A DNA stretch of 64,000 nt from Limnomonas spitsbergensis (GCA_037349105.1 JAYJMM010000083.1:1364001-1428000), one strand, 5' to 3'; positions 38,801 through 64,000 are shown, counted from the stretch's first letter. Notes: generated from the letters alone by a model not told the origin. Program-made: numbers and translations.

Positions 38801-41504
38801 TCAGACCAGCCTGCTCGTAAGGAGAAGATGTCCCGGTACATGTTACATTTACTTGCGAGAGACGGTATCATCAACGCTGGACGCGTTCAGACTTGCACAG
38901 CGCTGGCTGGAGCAGGACTGCTGCTCCCCTTCCCCTAAACAGTCTTTCATTTTTCTCGACTCAGCTACATGTCAGCTACACTCCAGCCTCCGCAACCAGC
39001 AGCCATGCTGCTTTGAACGCCGGCTCAAGGCTGATCCAGGTACCGGTATTAAATATTAATAGAGAATCTTCTTTCCTTTTAAAGGGTTTGATTTAAGACA
39101 AGAAGTAGGGATTGCTTTCCGTTGTTTTGTCTCAATTGTACCTTGGGTGGCCTTGCAGCCCACAAATAATAACCATACCATCCACTGACCTGTAAAAGAG
39201 TCGGACGAGTGGGTCTGTCTGGGACAGCACTAGTGGTGAGCTCCCGCCAAAGCTTCCGTCCAGCTTTTCGCACGCCACCCTCAGCCTGTCCAGAACATCT
39301 TCCCGCCCCTTGATGGCCTTGAGCACGGACAGCTCCATCTGCAGCATAACCAGCCCTTGTTTAGAACGCTTCAGCTGCGACTCAGCTACAATTCGAACAA
39401 ATCTCGGCCTGTGGCTGTGGCGGACTGGTGCAGCAAGCCCTGATGCTATGGACACCAGCCACAGGACGGTAGCGATTTAAACCCACTTGGATGAGCGGTG
39501 GTTGCCCGGCGGCCACCCAAAGGTGGTATGGCACGCCCCAAAAAAACTGACAACAACGAACGGCCATGTTGAGGATGGGCAGAGCAAGGAAGGCAAATGG
39601 AAGGAGGCGAAGAGCAGTTACGGTGGCCAAGGGAGCTGGAAGCAAGCAAGAACTCAAAAGGCAGCCTCAAAGGTCCAGGCAGGTGAGGTCACAGGCCTAA
39701 GACCTCGCAAGGGACAATTTTCCATTACCATGACTCAGCTACATGTCAGCTACATATCAGCGTAAATCCAGCTGGAGGCCGGAGGCATGGACAGCCATGT
39801 TGCTTGGGCTGCCAGCCGTAGGTCGGTCCAAGTTTGGTTCCAATATGGCCGTTGCCGGCTGCGCTACCAATGGTGCCCATTTGGCCGGAAAATTTAATGA
39901 CTGGCAAGGGTTATCTGGGCTGGGGTCTACCCCTCACTGCAAGATGACTGCTTCCTGCCCTGGCTAGGACAAACACTGCTGAGTTCGCAAGGTCTGGCAA
40001 TGGCAATCATGACATCTCGCACCATACTGTCGATTTGCTTTGCCTTCCCTCATAGTTAACGTTGATTAAGGTTGAGGGGTCAATGTATTTACTAATTATT
40101 AATTGTAAACGCCAGTTTTTAGTCGGAAATTAAGAGGTTTTGTGGACAATTGGCCCTGAGAGCAGCATTCAAATAAACATTTCTTTCATGCCTGAGGGAA
40201 GGCAATTAAAATCTACGGTCAAGAGTGGCCTTTATTAACATGAAACGCTCTAATGCGTTAGATTTCCAACGCTGTCCCCTTATTGAACTCACCTGTATTA
40301 TTAGGCATACCCTGTCAACCTACCCTGCAAAACCCTATGAACCCACCTCACAAAATTTATCTTTCAAAACACTGCATGTTTCCCGCCTATAACAGCAGGA
40401 CAACTGGACAAGCCGGTGTAAGGCATGCATTGTCTCTGCGTCAGCACCCGCCCAAACAGTTTTTTTCGTGACTCGGCTACATTTCTGCCACTTCTTGGCT
40501 TTCGACCAGAGGCCCCAGACATGACCAGCAATGCTGCTTGGCCGCCGGCTGGTCAAGCTTTGGTCCTCATCAATCCTAAGGCGTCCCCAAGTCAGCCCCC
40601 CTTCAGGTGGACAGGTAGCCGTAAAAATAAACACAGGCCTTCCTACCTGGAGGTCCCGCACGGCTTGCTTGCGGTGTGCCACCTTGGGGCTGGGACCTTG
40701 CACTGACAAGGTGCTGGCCTCCTGGCTATAGCCTCCCATACCGGGGTGACCAAGCAGCGCTCGCCCCTCAACAGCCACCAGCGGAGAGAGCTGGTGCTGG
40801 TGAAGGGGTGGGAGAGAGGGGGGCGCGTGCAGCAGTGCCGACAGCTGAGGGAACGGCATTAAGTGCTCCTCTTGTGCCACGGCCGCGGGGACAAACGCGG
40901 GCGTGTCGAAAGTCTCAGGCGCTCCGAAAGCATTGATGGGCGAACGTCTCTCCTTGGCGGAGCCGGAGGGAGATATGCCAGCGTCTTGCATGGCCGTATG
41001 CTTGAGGGGTGGCAGGACCACCGCGGGGTGGTATGGGATGGCGCCGGCGCGGTGCATGCGGTCCGGGTTCATGGGGGGTGCGCCTTTGGAAGGGAAGCTG
41101 CTTAATGGGCCGTTGGCCTGGAACATGGCTGGGCGGCCACCGCCAGGTGGGATGAGCGGTGGGAGCTGACCCCCCGGTGGGCCGGCAGGCCTATCTGCAG
41201 GTGGGACCAGGACCTGCATGGCACCACAAGGCAACGTAAACAGTGAAAGGTTGGGCTGTCAGGATGAGAGGGGGGTGCGGCCATCAGGATGTGCCTGGAA
41301 CAGCCTGAGCGATTGAGAGGGCTGCAGGTTGCAGGGCCCCTGAGGAGTTTCGAAGTGGAACCCGCTGGCTAACATGCCAATTGCTCACACTCTTACCCTC
41401 CCGTATTTCCGCAACCAGTAGTCCTCTTTCCTCCTTTGTTTGTTGAGCAAGTAATCGTGCATACGCCTGCTGGCATCGTTGGGGTCCGGCTCGGGCTTCG
41501 ACAT
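35895..41504 (-). CDS. Host gene of unknown function, six exons, 811 residues
   Basis: Exons on the - strand: 41504-41397, 41213-40647, 39338-39190, 38489-38354, 37930-37801, 37240-35895. All introns are GT...AG, and phases join without a break from ATG 41,504 (MSKPEPDPNDASRRMHDYLL) to the stop at 35,895. Exon 1 is basic and helical; exon 2 is Pro/Gly-rich; exons 3-5 encode a compact helical region (MELSVLKAIKGREDVLDRLR, LDAVEAIAAWQRK, FVYYGVDYLSNIGADLK); exon 6 has a basic helix (SLRIRAARKVLANYAARHR), a long acidic Glu-rich stretch, and an ordered C-terminus (GWEIDRQLDRLILGIEEG). I do not recognise the family. It starts 646 bp from VPS23 on the opposite strand. The phase match supports the model; a small extra exon in the 1.3 kb intron 2 cannot be excluded. 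Confidence 0.8.
38131..38300 (+). repeat. Intronic dispersed repeat family, partial copy (host gene intron 4)
   Basis: Shares GGCCGCCTGGTGGCCCCT, then AAGGTGGTCTGGCGTGC, with the other copies; the CAGCTACA start is not recognisable. Confidence 0.5.
38955..39045 (+). repeat. Intronic dispersed repeat family, partial copy (host gene intron 3)
   Basis: Starts GACTCAGCTACATGTCAGCT and resembles the first 90 bases of the copies at 39,730 and 45,545. Confidence 0.7.
39370..39560 (+). repeat. Intronic dispersed repeat family, copy (host gene intron 2)
   Basis: Starts CGACTCAGCTACA, contains GGCGGCCACCCAAAGGTGG and ends in an A-rich CCCCAAAAAAACTGAC. Confidence 0.7.
39727..39915 (+). repeat. Intronic dispersed repeat family, copy (host gene intron 2)
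   Basis: Starts TGACTCAGCTACATGTCAGC and continues with TTGCTTGGGCTGCCAGCCGT and CGGTCCAAGTTTGG; the 3' end is diverged. Confidence 0.7.
40465..40645 (+). repeat. Intronic dispersed repeat family, copy touching a splice donor (host gene intron 2)
   Basis: Starts CGTGACTCGGCTACATTTC, contains TGCTTGGCCGCCGGCTGGTC and ends AAAAATAAACACAGG a few bases from the exon 2 donor at 40,646 of the - strand gene. Confidence 0.7.
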
Positions 41505-42150
41505 GGCAACGTTCCGAACTCAGACGTTTTTATAGCAATGTAGATGAAGGGTCGAGAAAGATAGCTTTTGGAATGGGACAGTTAAGGTGTTCCGCTGATG
41601 TCAGGCACTCCCTATGAGACTGGGTTGACTGGAATTATGTGTGAAGCGTTTCTCAGAATACAAGATTATCCTCAATCGCTCATGTCATGACGAATTTGTG
41701 ATGCACCAACAATAACGTGTCAAGTTCAGTCAGGACAGGCTATTCACCAGGAGAGAGTGAAATGGTGCAATTAATTATGAAAAACTGTTTGGGTTCGGTA
41801 GGCTAGCTAATGACGCAGTTCCCTGCCTTAGAACTGCACCTGGTCTAGTATGGGCGGTGTGGGGCTGTACACAAAATGCCGAGATCTATCCTCTCTGGGC
41901 CTGTCCTCTCTGACGGATTGCCGTATTCCCCAAGCTTCGGTTAGGCGTTTTCGTTCTTTCGTTGATGGCTTCCATATCCTCACGTCAATTTTACATTCGC
42001 GCCAATTCTCAGACTGGTAATTAATTAGTCATCATCAGAAACTGTTTGTCACTTGGTACTCCTGAGACCTGTGTGTGTGGAGTGTTTCGGGTCGAGAGGG
42101 TTGTTCTCCACTCGTCCGGCGTGGATAGTGCCTGTATCATCGAACACACC
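41505..42150. promoter_or_regulatory. Shared divergent promoter region of the two host genes
   Basis: 646 bp between the two opposed start codons, with no ORF of its own. I see no recognisable TATA box or motif that can be assigned. Head-to-head spacing suggests shared regulation. Confidence 0.4.
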
Positions 42151-45100
42151 ATGACAGTCAGCGATTACCTGAACAGCGTGCTTCAGCAATATGGACCGAT
42201 TGCTCTACCTTACGCTCAAAATGTCAAGTGGACTATCAGGGATCATTGCGTGGAGCTTCAAAAGGTGGAGCTTACTATAAACATGGTGGCACTGTGTGTG
42301 ACTCCCGTCACCTTCTATTTACCGGCATTTCTCTCCGGGCAGGTGTTTCCCACGCTAGGGATAAACGTCGGAGAATTCTTTGCTACCGATGGAAGGCAAG
42401 CGATATTCCTTGCTTATTGCGTGCATTTATTGGGAAGCTGTGTAGCTGCCGTGCCATCAATACCTTCTGTCTACGCAGGCGAACCTTCCTCATCAAATCG
42501 GAGGGGACTATCCCAGTGCACTATCAGGCAAGATATTCCGTGTCTCGCGCACCCAGTCGCTCTTTGAACGCTGGGTCCACGCTGGTAATCAGCCACCTTC
42601 CTCCGTTCCTCTCTGCAGGGGAGCAAGTACAACATCCCGATTTTGGTTTGGGTGCTCGAGCATTATCCCATGCAGCCACCTCTCGGCTACGTCGTCCCGA
42701 CGCAGGCCATGGTCATCAAAGGCGGACACCCCTTCGTAGATCGGAATGGGCAGGTCCGAACATTTCAAGGACCTGTTGGAGCTAGAAGCCATGTGCAAGC
42801 ATAATAAATTATCTGCATGGCTGGGGTCACTTGGAGCCTCTCCCCATCACTGGCCGCAGCCTCATCTTCACCTGCAAGAATCTTTCCCTCCTCATATCAC
42901 CATGCAGATAATCTTTCCTCTCACTTACTTTCTTGTCCCATGCTATGTGCTTTGGGTCAGTTCCATCAGCATGCACAGGCACCGATGCCTGTATCATTCA
43001 ACTCAATAATCTTATGGCCCTCTCCCCATCGTGACATGTGCCATGCAGGTGTCCACCCCGCTGCTTCGGAACTGGAACCCTGGCAGCAACCTAGTTGAGG
43101 TAGTGCTGCAGATGGCGCACTTGTTTGGCGCCGACCCTCCACTGTATTCCAACCCGAGCCCTGGCAGGCCTCCCTCTAGTGAGGTCCGTCCACCTTCCCA
43201 GCCCAGCAGCGGCGGCATCGTGCAGCCGCCATCTGGGTACCCTGGGTATGGGCAGACGGGGCCGTCAAGCGGCGGGACGTATGGGAACCCTCTCATGCAG
43301 CAACAGTACTCTGGTAGCGGTGCCAACCCGGCACCGACCGGGACGGCCTCCATCGCTGGCTCGCACCCGATTTGGGGCGGTGCTTTCCAAGCAGCTGCTG
43401 CTGCTGATGCTGCCTCACATAGCCGCCCCATGGCACAGAGCCAGCCCTCAGATCCATATTCAAACCAGTCCAGCTCGGGCGGCATGGGAGGCTTCGCGGG
43501 GGCGCCCGCGCCTTACGGACGATACGACTCTTTGGGGCTGTCTAGCGGGGGCACCGGCGACGCAGGCTTTTGTCGGCCGCCAGTGCCAGGGGTTGGCAAG
43601 CCCCCACCCCCACCATCCGTCAGCTGTGGTGAGATCGAGGCTGCTTTCCGGGTGCTGTCTGAGACTGCGTTGGCACTGCAGCTGCGCGCGGCTGAGAGGG
43701 CCTGCCAGGTGCGCATGGTTGATTGTCCCGGTCACGCCGATTATGTAAAAAATTGCCCCTGCCCCGATACGATGCCTTCCGATGCGGGTCTATGGTGGTT
43801 CGGTGTTGATTTTAGTGGGTACCGGACCACCTTTGCTGGGTCGCCCCGCGGCCACCCGTGGGCCGATTCCCATCAAACCTGGACCGGCCTCTGGCCGGTG
43901 GCCAAAGCAGTAGGGCTGGCTGCACCTGGGGCTTGTGGCTGGTGGACACAGTGTAGCAGAACTGTAGCTGATAGTGGTATATTACTCAGTACTCACTAAA
44001 AATAACATTGTGGTGGTTCATGGAGCACAGCAGCCTGCACTTGGGAGGCAGAAGGACGGCCATATCTTGACTGGCACATAGCCAATGGGCTTGGCCCAAG
44101 CGTACCTGAAGCACCCTAGAATGAGCACTGGTCTGCGTGTGTACCCTCAGGACCTGGGTTCAGTGTGAAGTACTACCTGATGGCTGCTAGGCGAAAATAC
44201 AAACCACCAGTAGAGCACTCACCTCTTTCAAAAAGGCACTAGGGCAGGTTTTAGACATCAGTATCTAGGCGGGTTAAAGGCATTAGGCGTGTTACAGACA
44301 TAAGTTTCTCGGCTATCCCAACTGGGAGAGCCCCGGCTGCCGTGAAACTCTTAACTAGTCCTCGTTGCCCCTGCCAAGTTGAAGTCTTGAAGATATTGTT
44401 ATGTACACAATGCGAGAATAAATCTGATTTGTCACTGCCCCACCGTTGTTGGTTTGTCTAGGATTTACGCGGATGTGCTATTGCGTAATAAACCATGCTA
44501 CACATGGCTTGACTGGAATTTTAGTTCAATAGCTTCACTGGATTTTCTCTTTCGAGGGCTTCACCTGCAATCCTCTGAGCGCACTTGCTTAAAGCGGCAA
44601 GCATTTCCCCCGAACCCTGGCCCCTGCCCCTGCCCTCCCCAAAGTGCAGCATTGAGCACTCAGAGCGATTCGTGCCTGATTCTGTGCCCTCTCAAATACT
44701 TCATTTACCTCTCAAGCTCATCGGTTTGTAAGGGCATATGTTGCCGCTGCTGTTGGGTGCAGGAGCATGTTGAGCTGGAGATGGACTCCTTGTTTGAGAT
44801 GCAGCGGACGCTCAGCGAACGCAAGACGCAGCTGCAGTCAGCGGTAGGTGCAGGAAGAGCAGTTTTTTTTTGCTACAAGCCCAACTTCAACAGGCCGCCC
44901 CGCGGCCGCCATAGGCCCGATTAGGACCAAACCTGCGCTGGCCTGCGGCTGGCGTCCCAAGCAGCTTGGCTCGCCACCCCAAGGCCTTTGGCGGGGAGCC
45001 GGGTTGTAGCTAAAATGTAGCTGAGTCACGGAAGAAAAAACACTGAGGAAGAAGGCACCTGGTACTGAGGTACACGCCGCAGTGCTTGGTTCATGTGTCT

Positions 45101-47639
45101 CATATATTTATTGCAGGCACCTCAAACCCTTAAACCTTAGGTGTGGCCTGCCACGCTGCTTGGGCTGCTAGCTCAATCCTGTAGGCCTACCAAGCTTTGA
45201 TCCTATTCGGGCCTTTGCCTGCCCACGGGGCAGTGCACAGAACATGTCCTCGTCAGAAAAAAAATCCACACTGTGCACGTGCTTGCATCTCTGTGCAGCG
45301 ATTGAACAGCATCCCGCACTGCGCTGTCCTGCCCGCTCCAGGTCAGCATGCTCAAGGCCGAGCGGCAAGGCACTGAGGGAGCTGTCAAGGACATGGGACA
45401 TAAGGCCACTCAGCTACAACGGTGGCTGGAGGTCAACGAAGTGAAGGCGTCCGCCTTGTCGGAAGGTGCTGACCTGACCAAGGGCGTGGCGCCAGCTGAC
45501 GACCTCTCCAAGCAGGTAGGATACGCACCATGTTTTTCTTGCGTGACTCAGCTACATGTCAGCTACATTCTGGCTGCCGGCCCTAGGCCGCTTGTAGGCC
45601 AGCCAGGATTTGGTCCCCATGGCTCCTGTGGTCTCCTGTAGCCGCCTGGCTGCCCCCCAAAGGTGGTCTAGTGCGCACAAAAACAAACACCGGGGCACTT
45701 GCCAGGCTTGCGGGGGCAAAATGATCATGCGAGCAAAAAGCATAAAATAGCTAATATTCTTACTTCGAAATATACCTGCTGTAACAGCCTCAGGACAGGA
45801 TAGTCTAGTTCCCGCTCTCGGCAGCTTTTTGAACACGGCGTCCCCAAAGAGGGGAACTCGCGGAATGTACTCCTTGACAACCCTTTTAAAAGTATGTGAG
45901 GGGTGAAGGCTTGTTTCCTCCCCAAGGGAGACTGAAGGAGTGGGAGAGCATCGCCCTGCTATAGTTAAGCATCATTAGCCCAAGGCTCCGGGGGCCTGCT
46001 GCAGGAACCCCTTGTTGCTTGGTTTGGTCCCCCAAAGGCCCAGGGGTGTGGCAATACCCCAGAGGTAGCCTGGCACGCACAATAAACATAAGGACACCTG
46101 CTACCGAGAGACGATGATGCATAGGCCAAGTGGCCGACCCTCGTTTAATTCTTTCCCGAACTAGAAGCTTGCTCCAAGGCTGATGGGGTTGGGGCCCGCA
46201 AGCCTGACACTTAAGCCGGCACACTGATCTCTAACTCCTTGTCTAGATCGCTGGTTTCCATATTTCTGCCCCCCTCACATAGGAGTGTGGCATGGCTACA
46301 CCATGGTCCTGGCTGTGCATAGTAGCTGGAATTGAGCTTAGTTATTCCCTACCAGCCCCAGGCAGCCAAGCGTTCAGCAGGGCCCAGCAGGTTTGCACCG
46401 TTCTAAAGATTTTTCTAGAGGGGCAGTGTGCTGTATTGATCAGGATGCCTGCCACTGTTTTATAGTGTGTGCTTCAGCCATGACCCGGATACGGCCGACA
46501 GGTCTCGGTGCAGGAAACCGCTAACGACGTGGTAGTACAGATGAGAGAAGCCTCTGACCCATACTTCAGGCAGGCTCGTAGTAGCCCACCCAGTGTTACG
46601 GCTGAACGGGTGGCTTCCTGAATCCACGCTCTCTTTCTTGAATCGTTGATTCTGACGCGTTTTGCGATGAGTACTGTTTTGTTATGTCTCAAGTCGTTAC
46701 CCTGCTCCCATCCAGGTCCTTGACTCTCATGCCGAGGATCAGGCTATCGAGGATGCGATCCTGGTTCTGGATAGGGCGCTGCAGGCAGGCAAGGCAGGGC
46801 TGACACCCGAGTCCTATCTCAAGCAGGTGGGCTGGGCTGGGCAGGGCAGGGCAGGCAAGGCAGGGCTGACGCCCGAGTCATATCTTAAGCAGGTGGGCTG
46901 GGCTTTGCAGGGCAGGGCAGGCAAGGCAGGGCTGACGCCCGAGTCCTATCTCAAGCAGGTGGGCTGGGCTGGGCAGGGCAGGGCAGGGCAGGCAAGGCAG
47001 GGCTAACGCCCGAGTCATATCTCAAGCAGGTGGGCTGGGCAGGGCAGGGCAGGTAAGGCAGGGCTGACGCCCGAGTCGTATCTTCAGCAAGTGGGCAGGT
47101 AGGTAAGGCGGGGCTGACGCCTGTCCATTGTCGAGCAGGTGGGATGATGGGCTGTGCATGGCAATACAAGGGTCTTGGTAATCCTGGTTCTGGATATAGG
47201 GCAGATGGGGACCACCTGACATTGACTGGCCTTCGGCGGGTTGTCCAAGCAGCAGGGCTTGCTACACCAGCCCTCTGCGGCGGCTGGCGGTGATGTAGCT
47301 GAAGCACCCTAAAGTGTTGCCAGAACAAAGCACTGAGCTCCATATTCGCGCTCTTCCCACACCGTGCAGGTTTTTGCATATGATTCAAACAAACCCAGAT
47401 CATCAAAACCATGAATCCATTATTCCTTGACCCCTTCTGTTCAGGTCCGAGCCCTTTGCCGCCAACAGTTCTTTGCCCGAGCACTTGGCCTTAAGGTTGC
47501 CGAGGCACAGCGACGCGCCCCGCTACAGCCACTCCAGCCTGGGCAAGCACCGCCCTATGCAGTCGGGCATGGGGACACATGGTCGGGGGTTCTACCGGTG
47601 GCCGCTCCCCCGCCACCGCCGCCGCCACCCATGCGGTAG
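42151..47639 (+). CDS. VPS23: ESCRT-I subunit VPS23 / TSG101 (ELC in plants), nine exons, 523 residues
   Basis: Exons: 42151-42264, 42343-42395, 42479-42527, 42619-42753, 43049-43708, 44763-44843, 45342-45515, 46716-46826, 47445-47639. Phases join without a break. Residues 1 to about 150 form the UEV domain (TIPVHYQ|GSKYNIP, LEHYPMQPPLGYVVP, HPFVDRNGQV, LRNWNPGSNLVEV), an E2 fold with no catalytic Cys at the expected site. Then come a Pro/Ser/Gly/Gln-rich linker, a coiled coil (about 320-415) and the steadiness box (DSHAEDQAIEDAILVLDRAL, YLKQ|VRALCRQQFFARALG, about 423-490), with a Pro-rich tail. The family binds ubiquitinated cargo at endosomes with VPS28 and VPS37. It is longer than the about 390-residue human protein, mostly in the linker. 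Introns 2 and 3 are GC-AG. Confidence 0.95.
43800..43985 (-). repeat. Intronic dispersed repeat family, copy in reverse orientation (VPS23 intron 5)
   Basis: On the - strand it starts CAGCTACAGTTCTGC and ends AAGGTGGTCCGGTACCCAC then TAAAATCAACACC. Confidence 0.7.
44868..45030 (-). repeat. Intronic dispersed repeat family, copy in reverse orientation (VPS23 intron 6)
   Basis: On the - strand it starts GTGACTCAGCTACATTTTAGC and ends with an A run after GGGCTTGTAGC. It lies 25 bases from the exon 6 donor. Confidence 0.75.
45545..45702 (+). repeat. Intronic dispersed repeat family, copy (VPS23 intron 7)
   Basis: Starts TGACTCAGCTACATGTCAGC, contains CCCCAAAGGTGGTCTAGTGC and ends CACAAAAACAAACACC. 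It begins about 30 bases after the exon 7 donor. Confidence 0.8.
46240..46410 (+). repeat. Diverged direct repeat, copy 1 (VPS23 intron 7)
   Basis: CTAGATCGCTGGTTTCCAT through AGCAGGGCCCAGCAGG; matches 48,372-48,530 over about 150 bases with scattered differences. Confidence 0.7.
46781..47150 (+). repeat. VPS23: Minisatellite built from the exon 8 / intron 8 boundary of VPS23
   Basis: Five or six copies of a unit of about 60-70 bp: GGCAAGGCAGGGCTGAC, CCCGAGTC.TATCTCAAGCAG, then donor GTGGGCTGGGC. The first copy is the real end of exon 8 (donor at 46,827). Later copies lie in intron 8 and keep the exon-like sequence followed by GTGGG; the last two are degraded. Confidence 0.9.
47205..47305 (-). 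repeat. Intronic dispersed repeat family, copy in reverse orientation (VPS23 intron 8)
   Basis: On the - strand starts CTTCAGCTACATCACCG and includes GCAAGCCCTGCTGCTTGGAC; ends at ATGTCAGGTGGTCCCC. Confidence 0.6.
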
Positions 47640-48177
47640 TGTGAACATGGCGATGGTATACATGTTTTCCGGTTTATGACATTACACCTCCTCGAAATAC
47701 TTATAAAACACAGCCACGCCGGCGCCCAAGTTTTACTTTCCTCCCAATTGGTCATCCTGTCCATGGTATTTTGACCGTCCTTCATGAAAGGAAGAAAAAA
47801 AATGCTGAAGCGTGGCTTGAGGAATGCGGCACTGTTGAAGATGCTCTAGGCCGAAGGCGATAGTTGAACTCCGCAGTGAAGCTGAAGAAAGTCAGTTTCT
47901 TGGGCGTAACTCCGGAGTTTAGTTTCTGTGAACACACTACCAGGTACTTGGAATGCTCAGAATTATATCATGCTAAAAAATATAGCGCTTCTAAAGAGTC
48001 AAAGAAAGTTAAAGAATAGTTGGGGACATTTCAGAATAATGATGAAGAAGCTTCGAACCAGTAGTTCAAACTAGAAGTTCTGGAGGGTTCCGATACATTA
48101 CATTGGTTTTGGCAACTCATGAAAGGCATACCGTTTCATTGCTTCATTCTCACACTCCTATGCCAATGATATTACAC

Positions 48178-48240
48178 CTTTGGGCCCTGCTCAAAAAGGC
48201 TCAGCCGCATGGGCGCCCAACTGTCCTGTTGGGAGGAAAG
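48178..48240 (+). repeat. Short dispersed repeat (GGGCCCTGCTCAAAAAGGCT type), copy 1
   Basis: TTTGGGCCCTGCTCAAAAAGG, then CATGGGCGCCCAACTGTCC. Further copies at about 48,535-48,590 and 49,343-49,410. Confidence 0.75.
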
Positions 48241-48371
48241 GATCTTAAGGAAAGCAGGAGATGATTCACTCCCATGCAGGCTGATCTCTCATGAAACCTC
48301 CGCCTCGGCACATATTGATGGCATCCATACCCAATAGTTGTGGGACCGAAACAAATCCTCTCTCCCCCCGT

Positions 48372-48530
48372 CTAGATCATCGGGTTCCATGTTCCTGCCC
48401 CCCTCGCACAGGAGGATGACATGGCTTCACCATGCTCCTGGCTGTGCAAGGTAGCTGGAATTGAGCTTGGCCATTCCCTACCCGCCCCATGCAGCCGAGC
48501 GTTAAGCAGGGCCCAGCGGGTCAATTGCGC
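48372..48530 (+). repeat. Diverged direct repeat, copy 2
   Basis: CTAGATCATCGGGTTCCATG through AGCAGGGCCCAGCGGG, matching 46,240-46,410. Confidence 0.7.
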
Positions 48531-48534
48531 CACC

Positions 48535-48590
48535 CCTCTGGGCCCTGCTAAAAAGGGCTCGGGTGCATGGGCGCCTAACTTCAGGGTGGA
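48535..48590 (+). repeat. Short dispersed repeat, copy 2
   Basis: CTCTGGGCCCTGCTAAAAAGG, then GCATGGGCGCCTAACTTC. Confidence 0.7.
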
Positions 48591-49342
48591 AAGAACGAAA
48601 CAAGCACAAGGCATCGCAGAGCAGCAAGGCGTGCAGTGTGGACAACAAACGAAGTGCCACATTTACTGAGATTGAAATATACAAAACTAGCTCGAGACAC
48701 GAACCGGTACATAAACAGCCGCCTCTTTTACCTCGAGCATACTTGACCTCCCTTGCCAGCTGGGCAAAGGCACCAGGAGCAGGTCTTGACACTGTTCCTC
48801 CCATTGTTTGCATGGCTCAACATCGCACCTATTGCCTCCCGCAGCACTCTCACTGAGCTTGAGCTCAACATGATAACCAGCTGGGCGATGGCACCCGGAG
48901 CATTGGCAATCTTGACTTAGTTCTCAGTATCGGTTGTAAGGCCCAGCGGGTATGTACTGTTCTAAACATGCAGTGTACATCGGCCCGAGCATCGGCCTTG
49001 CAACATTCCATGCACCTATGATGAGAATCGTAGTGCCTAATGGAATAATTCCATTTTGCTTAGTGGCAACGACTGGGTGCAGATGTGCGCCACCAGCTCT
49101 TATGTGGTGCTTGTACCGGTTTACGGAATTACGGGCACAAGTCCCATGTATCATTTGATGCCCCGTTTGACTGTAAAACTTCACAAATTTCCTTTGTGGT
49201 ACAGTATTCAAACGCCGCGAGCTTCCCACTCTCAATACATCAATAAGCTAACAGGTAGTGCGCAGAGTGGAAATTTGGTGCTTCAAGAGCCTGATAGCAG
49301 TCCAGTGCTCCCCAGTTGGTTTGGAAGTTAACGACGTTACAC

Positions 49343-49410
49343 CTCTGGGCCCTGCTCAAAAAAAAGGCTCGACCGCGTGGGCGCCCAACTGTCCCGTTGC
49401 AAGAAAAGGA
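49343..49410 (+). repeat. Short dispersed repeat, copy 3
   Basis: CTCTGGGCCCTGCTCAAAAA, then GTGGGCGCCCAACTGTCCCG, ending about 130 bases before the satellite array. Confidence 0.75.
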
Positions 49411-49539
49411 ACTGGAGGTAAGCGAAGAACACAAATGAGAAAGAAATACCCCCCTAAAAGGAAAAGCAGCCCGAAGGTTTGGAAGTGTATCTGACCAATC
49501 CTCCCACAGAGTAGGCGATGTAAGGGCGTGTAGAAACAG

Positions 49540-64000
<14,461 letters not shown>

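Noticed and set aside
42528..42585. Use of a GT donor (GTAATC) near 42,585 in place of the GC donor of VPS23 intron 3
   Set aside because: It would insert 19 residues into the conserved UEV strand and leave an intron of only about 34 bases.
42228..42785. + strand ORF overlapping VPS23 exons 2-4 as a separate gene
   Set aside because: It is made of one frame of the exons plus intron sequence; the spliced model gives a full UEV domain.

Overview
The window looks like a piece of a nuclear chromosome from a green alga (Chlorophyta; a trebouxiophyte-like lineage is my guess, and nothing here decides it). The two host genes have many short exons, GT/GC...GCAG introns and GC-rich exons. One is an unmistakable eukaryotic ESCRT-I gene. 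About 34 kb is retroelement, 13 kb is host gene territory and 14 kb is a minisatellite.

Bases 1 to about 12,300 (+ strand) are the 3' part of a large Ty3/gypsy-like LTR element (element 1): Gag with a zinc knuckle, aspartic protease, three unrecognised accessory ORFs, a reverse transcriptase/RNase H ORF that opens with a signal-peptide-like segment, a DNMT3-like cytosine methyltransferase, integrase, a PHD finger and a C-terminal domain. The methyltransferase sits between RNase H and integrase. Spacers ahead of two accessory ORFs repeat a tiny exon-like cassette flanked by splice signals, and several ORFs are separated from in-frame continuations by one stop codon. A G-rich polypurine tract and a probable 3' LTR follow.

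About 12,500 to 34,700 (- strand) is a second, older, GC-richer element (element 2), tail-to-tail with element 1 and broken by frameshifts. It keeps the order Gag, protease, accessory ORFs, hydrophobic leader plus RT/RNase H, methyltransferase, and lacks integrase. Its ORFs carry at least five zinc knuckles. One accessory ORF is split by a nested 6.0 kb chromovirus (18,841-24,857, + strand) with nearly identical 425 bp LTRs and a GTAGT target duplication.

From 35,895 to 47,639 lie two divergently transcribed host genes 646 bp apart: an unrecognised 811-residue protein (six exons, - strand) and a VPS23/TSG101-type ESCRT-I subunit (nine exons, 523 residues, + strand). Most of their larger introns contain copies of one dispersed repeat, and VPS23 intron 8 begins with a minisatellite made from the exon 8/donor boundary. 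From about 49,540 to the end is an array of about 320 copies of a 45 bp unit with higher-order structure. The unit leaves five of six frames open, so its very long ORFs are probably not proteins.
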